Shown here piece after piece: positions 31,426-36,532 of a stretch of DNA of 36,532 nt. This DNA is from Bacteroidales bacterium UBA3808 (GTDB lineage: Bacteria; Bacteroidota; Bacteroidia; Bacteroidales; Paludibacteraceae): contig DFEG01000024.1 of the NCBI GenBank assembly GCA_002369075.1, positions 1 to 36,532 on the forward strand. Direction: 5' to 3'. The notes under the pieces are model-generated. The model searched no databases, was not told where the DNA came from, and worked only from the letters and a program-made list of their open reading frames with translations. How positions within the stretch are numbered: position 1 is the stretch's first letter; every line of letters starts with the position of its first letter. The position numbers were made by a program, and so were the translations under genes.

Positions 31426-32259
31426 ATGAAAAGGTATTACATTCTGGCTCTTGCCATCCTATGCAGCGTGCTGAACGTGCTCGCTGCCAACGACCTGATC
31501 ATCAAAACCAACTCCGAGAAGATCGAGGCACTCATTCAGGAGGTGGGCGAGACAGAACTCCGTTACAAGAAAGCCGACAACCCTAACGGTCCCGTCTATG
31601 TGCTCAAGACCGCCGAAATCTCCACCATCGTCTATGCCAACGGCGAAGTGCAGGTCATGGAATCTGTTGCCGCCCCGCAGCCGCAGGCACAGCCACAAAC
31701 CGTACAACCCTACTCGCAGCCCAAACCCGTGCAGTCTTACTCGCTGCCCGCAGCCGGTTCGACCTACACGTCTGTGTTCTTCCCTGAGAACAAGATGCGT
31801 AAGGAAGGCAAAATCTATTACTTGGGCAAAAAGCCCATGACACGCAACGAGATGCGGGAGTTCATGAGAACCAACTGCGACCAGGCGTACCAACAGTACC
31901 TCAGGAACCGCAGACTGGAGCGTGGCGGATGGGCGATGTTCGGTATAGGTGCCGGTCTCGCTATCGGAGGCGGAGTAATGAACTATCTTGTATGGAAGAA
32001 CATGCGCTATAACACGAACCCGCAATACACCCAGGCGACCTACGATGCGTTGTCGGTAGCATCATTTGTCATCTCGGGCGTGGGTGGCGGACTCTTCGTT
32101 GCCAGTATTCCGATGATCTGCGTGGGAGCAGTCAGGAAGAATAATATCCACAAGACCTATAATATCTGGTGCGCAGAGGAAGACAAGGCGACGAGCTCGC
32201 TCTATGAGTTCAACCTCACCTCCGGCACCAACGGTCTCGGCATCGCCATGACTTTTTAA
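31426..32259 (+). CDS. Exported paralog 4: conserved N-module, two membrane helices
   Basis: 277 residues. Signal peptide MKRYYILALAILCSVLNVLA and the shared module (about 21-85, with ELRYKKADNPNGPVYVLKTA). A Pro/Gln-rich linker (PQPQAQPQTVQPYSQPKP) follows, then KKPMTRNEMREFMRTNCDQA, two hydrophobic segments (MFGIGAGLAIGGGVMNYLVW and a later Gly/Val-rich one) and the ending FNLTSGTNGLGIAMTF. Paralogs 1, 2 and 4 thus keep the same ending, so the C-terminal motif is under selection. It lies 8 bases after paralog 3. The linker differs completely in sequence from the others and only its composition is conserved. Confidence 0.8.
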   Translation: MKRYYILALAILCSVLNVLAANDLIIKTNSEKIEALIQEVGETELRYKKADNPNGPVYVLKTAEISTIVYANGEVQVMESVAAPQPQAQPQTVQPYSQPKPVQSYSLPAAGSTYTSVFFPENKMRKEGKIYYLGKKPMTRNEMREFMRTNCDQAYQQYLRNRRLERGGWAMFGIGAGLAIGGGVMNYLVWKNMRYNTNPQYTQATYDALSVASFVISGVGGGLFVASIPMICVGAVRKNNIHKTYNIWCAEEDKATSSLYEFNLTSGTNGLGIAMTF

Positions 32260-32295
32260 CCCACCTTTTTACTAACCCTAACAAATCTATGTATT

Positions 32296-32772
32296 ATGAA
32301 AACAAGTTCCAAAATTTGGGCAATAGGGCTGCTGATGGCAGCCATGCTCGTCTGTTTCACCTCCTGCAAGGAACGTAACACACCCTCAGGAGGCGGATTC
32401 TCCTATTCCGGCTATGCCCCTACCTTGGCGGGAATGAAAGGCAGATGGTTGGACATCGGCATAATGATGAAGTTCCGCTACAACGGCTCTTCATGGGATG
32501 TAGCCCCAAGCGACATAGCTACCTATTTGCAGAACAAAGACCTGCAGGTCTCTTCAGGTAGCATCAGCTACATGCGCGCGGATAATTACTCTGCGTTGCT
32601 GGAGTTCAATATCGTATATTCCTACAAAGCCGGCTCCTCGTCCTCTCGCACGACCGGGACTTTTAGGGGCAGCAGTATTATTCTGGACTTCAACTCCTCC
32701 ACCGGCGGCACCTGGAACGGTCTTATCGGCAGCAGTGCCTACACCAACCGTAAATTCACCCTTTCGTATTAA
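32296..32772 (+). CDS. Small lipoprotein of unknown function
   Basis: 158 residues. Lipoprotein signal MKTSSKIWAIGLLMAAMLVC with lipobox FTSC (Cys24). The mature part begins with a Ser/Gly-rich spacer and then has LAGMKGRWLDIGIMMKFRYN, beta-rich blocks and a terminal TNRKFTLSY. The GRWLD/MMKFRYN opening faintly resembles the first strand of lipocalin-like domains such as that in the lipoprotein at 27397-28500, but I cannot assign a family. It is the last gene of the rightward group, 36 bases after paralog 4. It is probably outer-membrane anchored. Confidence 0.65.
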   Translation: MKTSSKIWAIGLLMAAMLVCFTSCKERNTPSGGGFSYSGYAPTLAGMKGRWLDIGIMMKFRYNGSSWDVAPSDIATYLQNKDLQVSSGSISYMRADNYSALLEFNIVYSYKAGSSSSRTTGTFRGSSIILDFNSSTGGTWNGLIGSSAYTNRKFTLSY

Positions 32773-32858
32773 TAATAAACAATTACTCATATGAAAACAT
32801 TCGCAGCAATCTTTTCAGGTGTAAAAAATGACGGAAAATGAGGTCATTTGTGCTATAA

Positions 32859-32890
32859 TTTGCAGGAACGGAAAAATTATACTAATTTTG
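32859..32890 (+). promoter_or_regulatory. Bacteroides-type promoter of the pectate-lyase-like gene
   Basis: TTTG (32859-32862), 20-nt spacer, TAATTTTG (32883-32890). It gives a leader of about 20 nt before ATG 32914 and excludes the longer frame beginning at 32848. Confidence 0.8.
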
Positions 32891-32913
32891 CAGTGCAAAT
32901 AAAACAGCAAGGT

Positions 32914-35523
32914 ATGAAAAGATTTCTGATTGTTGCACTGTGTGCGTTGTTTCTGATGCCTGTTCAGGCGGTTAATTATTGTGCGAGTACGTCGTGGGGC
33001 TACGGCGCAGGTGCGACGGGCGGCGGCAATGCGACGCCTACGTTGGTGAAAAGCGTGAGCGAGTTGAAGTCGGCGCTGAACAAAGGCAAGAACAAAGTGA
33101 TCATCATCACCCAGGATCTGACCTTCACCTCCATGCTCTCCGTACAGGACGGCTCTAACGTGACGCTGATGGCACTCCCGGGTGTCACACTGACCAGCAC
33201 CAAGCAGGATGCCACCTCTTCGGGTATCCTATATGTCAAACGATTCAGTAATCTTATTATCCGTAATATCACGTTCGTGGGTCCGGGCGCGTACGACTGC
33301 GACGGAAACGACCTGCTGTGTTTTGAGAATGTAACCAAAGCATGGGTGGACCACTGTGATTTCCAGGACGGTTGCGACGGCAATTTTGACAACAAAGGCG
33401 GCACGGACAACGTGACGGTGAGTTGGTGCCGTTTCCGGTACCTGAAAGCGCCGAAAGCGGGCGGCAGCGGCGGTGCGGACGACCACCGGTTCACGAACCT
33501 GCTCGGCTCATCGTCCTCCGACAAGCCTTCGGACGGGACATACAACATGACCTGGGCGTACTGCTGGTGGGACGAAGGATGCAAGGAACGTATGCTGCGC
33601 TGCCGCAACGCGGAGCTGCATTTCCTGAACTGCTACTGGAACAGCTCGGTAGCCAACTACTATGTAGGTCCGGAGAACGCGAAAGCGTATTTCGAGGGCT
33701 GTACGTTTGCAGGTAAAGCCAATTCGAGTTCCAAGATATTCAAGTCGTACGGTGGCACGAATGCCTGCAAGTTTGTCAACTGTGCCGGTAACCTGCCCTC
33801 CAACAGCGGAACGGTCAATGCGCCAAGTTACAGCTACGACCAGCTGAGTGCTGCGACGGCAAAGAGTTATGTTACGAACACTTCATGCGGTGCGGGTGCG
33901 ACGCTGGTAGTGAACACGAGCGGTCAGACAGGCTCGTCCTGCGACAGCGGCAGTACTCCCGACCCCGACCCGACTCCGGACCCTGATCCCACGCCCGATC
34001 CTGATCCGACACCTGTTACATCGGATCTTACCTGGAACTTCTCGACGAGTGATTTCAACGGATTAGGCACTATTACCTCCACGACGACCGTCAAGGGTTT
34101 GACGATAGCCGCTTCTTCTGACAAAGCCGTTACGGTAGCCACAGGTGCCAAGACCATTGATGGTCATGCCTTCACCCATGTGCTCAAGACCGGCGGTACG
34201 GGATCGGCCGCAGCGCGCAGTCTGAGCTTTGCCGTAACAGGCGCTTGTACGATAGAGGTATATCTGATCAGCGCGAACACGACCTCCGAGCGCACGCTCA
34301 ATATATATAGCGGTTCATACGGAGGAACTCCGCTGACGACGATGCCTGCTGCAACGACAGCCGCCAAGCAGAGTTACAGCTATACCGGCAGTGCAACAAC
34401 CATCTACATGGGTAGCGCCAATAGCGGAATCAATTTCTACGCCATCAACGTGACCTATTCAGGCGGTGGCACACAGCCGACGGGTTATACGCTGAGTTAC
34501 GACGAGAATGGCGGTAGCGGCACCATGGCGGATCAGGAGCAGACCGGCTCCGGCGTCACCGTAGCAGACAACACTTTCACCGCCCCGACGGGCTACAGTT
34601 TCAAGGAATGGAACACGAACGCGAAGGGTTCGGGCACCCGCTACACGGCAGGGCAGACCGTAACGCTGACGGACGACCTGACGCTCTACGCCGTTTGGCA
34701 GCCGCTGAGCTACACCGTCACACTCGATGCCACAGGCGGTACAGGCGGTACTGCATCCGTGACCGCCACCTTCGACGAGGCAATGCCGAACATCACCATA
34801 CCGAGCCGTGATGGTTATATTTTCAAAGGCTATTTCGCAACACAGAACGGCTCCGGCAAGCAGTACTACGACGCGAACGGAAGCAGTACCAACAGTTGGG
34901 TCACAGCCTCCGATGCAACCATATATGCCGCGTGGGAGGAACAGAGCGGCGAGACACCAGTAACGGAAGGAGACCTGCATTTCTGGTTCTTCAACGCTGC
35001 CGATGCGGCTACGAACGGACTCACCAACGATACTACCGTATTCTCCAATATGGTGAACTCCGGCAGTGCGATGGCAGGCAGCATCACCATTGACGGTACG
35101 AGCTATTCCGTTACCCGCCGTACAGGTGACAATGCGAAGTTCGGCGAGTTCACCATCCCTGCCGGTCAGAAAGGTATCTTCTACGCTCTGGCTGTTTCGT
35201 CCGCCAAAGGTGACAGGCAGATCAACCTGATCTCCGGCAGCGAGAAGATCGAGTTCCCCGTAGCAGGCGGTGCAGACTCATACAAACGTCTGGAGAGCGA
35301 AGAACTGCCCGCCGGTACGTACAGTATCGAGCGCGAGGCTAACGGCAACGTACGGCTGGGTATCGTAGTGCTGAAGTTCATTGACAACTCCTCTACCGAT
35401 GTGGAGAGCGTCACGGAGATACAACAGTCCTCCGCTGCTTCCGGCAAGATCATTCGCAACGGACAAGTACTGATTCTCCGCGACGGAAAAGTCTATAATA
35501 TATTAGGTATGCGCGTAGAGTAA
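32914..35523 (+). CDS. Secreted pectate-lyase-like protein with InlB-type repeats and T9SS-type tail
   Basis: The start is ATG 32914 (MKRFLIVALCALFLMPVQA, signal peptide); 869 residues. Residues about 20-330 are a right-handed beta-helix of the pectate lyase 1 group: GILYVKRFSNLIIRNITFVG, KAWVDHCDF, a Ca-site-like DGCDGNFDNKGGTDNVTVSW, and CKERMLRCRNAELHFLNCYW with the arginine expected in catalysis. A DPDPTP repeat linker (about 345-365) leads to a beta-sandwich (about 370-519), two InlB/Listeria-Bacteroides-type repeats (YTLSYDENGGSGTM...LYAVWQ and a degenerate second, about 520-675), another beta domain, and a final GKIIRNGQVLILRDGKVYNI. That ending resembles type A T9SS sorting signals. 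Cleavage of pectin or a similar polyuronide at the cell surface is inferred. Confidence 0.82.
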   Translation: MKRFLIVALCALFLMPVQAVNYCASTSWGYGAGATGGGNATPTLVKSVSELKSALNKGKNKVIIITQDLTFTSMLSVQDGSNVTLMALPGVTLTSTKQDATSSGILYVKRFSNLIIRNITFVGPGAYDCDGNDLLCFENVTKAWVDHCDFQDGCDGNFDNKGGTDNVTVSWCRFRYLKAPKAGGSGGADDHRFTNLLGSSSSDKPSDGTYNMTWAYCWWDEGCKERMLRCRNAELHFLNCYWNSSVANYYVGPENAKAYFEGCTFAGKANSSSKIFKSYGGTNACKFVNCAGNLPSNSGTVNAPSYSYDQLSAATAKSYVTNTSCGAGATLVVNTSGQTGSSCDSGSTPDPDPTPDPDPTPDPDPTPVTSDLTWNFSTSDFNGLGTITSTTTVKGLTIAASSDKAVTVATGAKTIDGHAFTHVLKTGGTGSAAARSLSFAVTGACTIEVYLISANTTSERTLNIYSGSYGGTPLTTMPAATTAAKQSYSYTGSATTIYMGSANSGINFYAINVTYSGGGTQPTGYTLSYDENGGSGTMADQEQTGSGVTVADNTFTAPTGYSFKEWNTNAKGSGTRYTAGQTVTLTDDLTLYAVWQPLSYTVTLDATGGTGGTASVTATFDEAMPNITIPSRDGYIFKGYFATQNGSGKQYYDANGSSTNSWVTASDATIYAAWEEQSGETPVTEGDLHFWFFNAADAATNGLTNDTTVFSNMVNSGSAMAGSITIDGTSYSVTRRTGDNAKFGEFTIPAGQKGIFYALAVSSAKGDRQINLISGSEKIEFPVAGGADSYKRLESEELPAGTYSIEREANGNVRLGIVVLKFIDNSSTDVESVTEIQQSSAASGKIIRNGQVLILRDGKVYNILGMRVE

Positions 35524-35533
35524 ACGGCGTATG

Positions 35534-35580
35534 GATACAATAAATGGCGGCTCACAAGAGTCGCCATTTATTGTTTGTAT
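35534..35580. terminator. Strong intrinsic terminator, probably bidirectional
   Basis: AAATGGCGGCTC pairs with GAGTCGCCATTT around an ACAA loop (12 bp with one G-T wobble on the plus strand), extended by GATACAA/TTGTATC outside. It lies between the convergent pectate-lyase-like gene and sdhB, so it can serve both. Confidence 0.8.
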
Positions 35581-35610
35581 CAGCCACGAATGGCTTATAC
35601 GTAGCTTGGC

Positions 35611-36366
35611 TTAGTCGCAGAACTTGGCGCCGATGAACTCACGGTTCAGACGGGCGATGTTCGCCAGGCTGACAGATTTCGGGCACTCGGCAGCACAGGC
35701 ACCGGTGTTGGTACAGTTACCGAAACCGAGTTCGTCCATCTTAGCCACCATGGCTTTGGCGCGCGCTTTCGCCTCGATCTTGCCTTGCGGCAGGAGAGCG
35801 AGTTGCGAAACCTTAGCCGCTACGAAGAGCATAGCCGAGCCATTCTTACAAGCCGCAGCACAAGCACCGCAACCGATACAGGAAGCCGCATCCATGGCTT
35901 CGTCAGCTACAGGCTTCGGAATAGGAATGGCGTTGGCATCGGGTACACCGCCGGTGTTGACGGAAACGAAACCGCCTGCCTGCATGATCTTGTCATACGC
36001 GCCACGGTCCACCATAAGGTCCTTGATGACCGGGAACGCACGGCTGCGCCACGGCTCTACGGTGATGGTCTCGCCGTCTTTGAACTTACGCATATGCAGC
36101 TGACAGGTGGTGATAGCGGAGTCGGGTCCGTGCGGGTGACCGTTGACGTACATCGAGCACATACCGCAGATACCCTCGCGGCAATCGTGATCATAAGTCA
36201 CGGGGTCTTTGTGCTCTGCAATAAGCTGCTCGTTCAGGATATCAATCATCTCCAGGAACGATGCGCCTTGGAATACATGTTTCAGCTCGTAGGTCTCGAA
36301 ATGTCCCTGAGCCTTGGGTCCGGCCTGACGCCATACCCGTACTTTAATATCAATATACTGATCCAT
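35611..36366 (-). CDS. sdhB: Fumarate reductase/succinate dehydrogenase iron-sulfur subunit
   Basis: 251 residues. The 2Fe-2S plant-type motif is CREGICGMC (62-70). A second set of cysteines lies in CIGCGACAAACK (near 158-169), and a third in CTNTGACAAECPKS (near 215-228), for the 4Fe-4S and 3Fe-4S clusters. The protein carries electrons between the flavoprotein and the membrane subunit. In anaerobic Bacteroidales this complex usually runs as fumarate reductase. Its ATG is 2 bases after the sdhA stop, so it is in the standard sdhCAB order read leftward. The Bacteroidetes form is non-classical but complete. Confidence 0.96.
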   Translation of the reverse strand: MDQYIDIKVRVWRQAGPKAQGHFETYELKHVFQGASFLEMIDILNEQLIAEHKDPVTYDHDCREGICGMCSMYVNGHPHGPDSAITTCQLHMRKFKDGETITVEPWRSRAFPVIKDLMVDRGAYDKIMQAGGFVSVNTGGVPDANAIPIPKPVADEAMDAASCIGCGACAAACKNGSAMLFVAAKVSQLALLPQGKIEAKARAKAMVAKMDELGFGNCTNTGACAAECPKSVSLANIARLNREFIGAKFCD

Positions 36367-36368
36367 GA

Positions 36369-36532
36369 TTAGTTTTTGTAATTACGCGTTTTACGTTCCG
36401 TGAATTCGTAGTCCAAAGGCTCTTTGATGAGTTGCGGTTCTTGATCCTCACCCATGTATTTCCAGCAGCCTACGTAAGAGAACTTGTCGTCCTGACGGAG
36501 TGCCTCGCCTTCCGGTGTCTGGTATTCCTCGC
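36369..36532 (-). CDS. sdhA: Fumarate reductase/succinate dehydrogenase flavoprotein, C-terminal end only
   Basis: Reading left from the window edge to TAA at 36371-36369, 53 complete codons remain. They include EEYQTPEGEALRQDDKFSYV, CWKYMGEDQEPQLIKEP and a terminal TERKTRNYKN. This matches the C-terminus of Bacteroides-type FrdA/SdhA as I recall it, and the following sdhB supports it. The catalytic and FAD-binding parts are outside the window. Confidence 0.88.
   Translation of the reverse strand, partial: EEYQTPEGEALRQDDKFSYVGCWKYMGEDQEPQLIKEPLDYEFTERKTRNYKN

Noticed and set aside
32791..32841. A 16-codon open frame (MKTFAAIFSGVKNDGK) between the small lipoprotein gene and the pectate-lyase-like gene
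   Set aside because: It is short, has no sign of conservation, and ends before the promoter at 32859. It may be the remains of another gene's start but cannot be supported as a gene.
1..36532. CRISPR arrays, insertion sequences with transposases, rRNA genes, prophage genes
   Set aside because: No regularly spaced repeats, transposase or integrase motifs, rRNA sequence or phage structural genes were found in any part.

Overview
This window comes from a chromosome of a Bacteroidota species, most likely of the order Bacteroidales. The evidence is a full type IX secretion (PorP/GldKLMN) cluster, a secreted enzyme with a C-terminal segment like a T9SS sorting tail, several Bacteroidetes-restricted families (DUF4491, DUF3098, DUF2795, a hemerythrin-LuxR regulator) and at least eight promoters of the Bacteroides type. 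Those promoters have a TTTG-like -33 box, exactly 20 nt of spacer, and a TAnnTTTG -7 box. Genus and species cannot be told from the sequence alone.

Layout. (1) Positions 1-3857, minus strand: an AT-rich surface-polysaccharide segment with two GT2 glycosyltransferases (one running off the left edge), a DUF4422-type transferase interrupted by an in-frame TGA, and a polysaccharide pyruvyl transferase. (2) 3858-5977: gene-poor. It holds tandem and inverted repeats, one small hypothetical gene (4539-4922), and a region rich in hairpins with a good minus-strand promoter and several terminators, so one or more non-coding RNAs are likely. (3) 5978-7876, plus strand: a TonB-receptor fragment (plug only), a DUF4491 membrane protein, and a hemerythrin/LuxR regulator. 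(4) 7928-8190: tRNA-Asp(GTC) with its own promoter and terminator, plus a broken copy of its 3' end. (5) 8209-21920, minus strand: an almost gapless block. Read in transcription order it is DUF2795, porP, gldK, gldL, gldM, gldN, ftsX, DUF3098, uppP, truB, queA, ung, polA and a DUF4886 protein. The secretion motor genes are followed directly by cell-envelope and tRNA/DNA maintenance genes, often with overlapping stop and start codons. (6) 22051-23433, minus: a cobalamin adenosyltransferase and a methyltransferase. (7) 23515-25312, plus: a fused SpmA/SpmB-type transporter and ybeY.

(8) 25328-32772, plus strand, is the most unusual part. A promoter drives a roughly 315-nt structured RNA ending in an intrinsic terminator. 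It is followed by seven exported proteins. Four share a nearly identical N-terminal module of about 65 residues attached to different C-termini, and they are interleaved with three lipoproteins carrying lipocalin-like, fibronectin III-like and OB-fold-like modules. (9) 32914-35523: a large pectate-lyase-like protein with InlB-type repeats and a probable T9SS tail, a plausible client of the secretion machine in the same window. (10) 35611-36532, minus: fumarate reductase/succinate dehydrogenase sdhB and the end of sdhA.

All functions are inferred from sequence reading and remembered family features; no searches were run.
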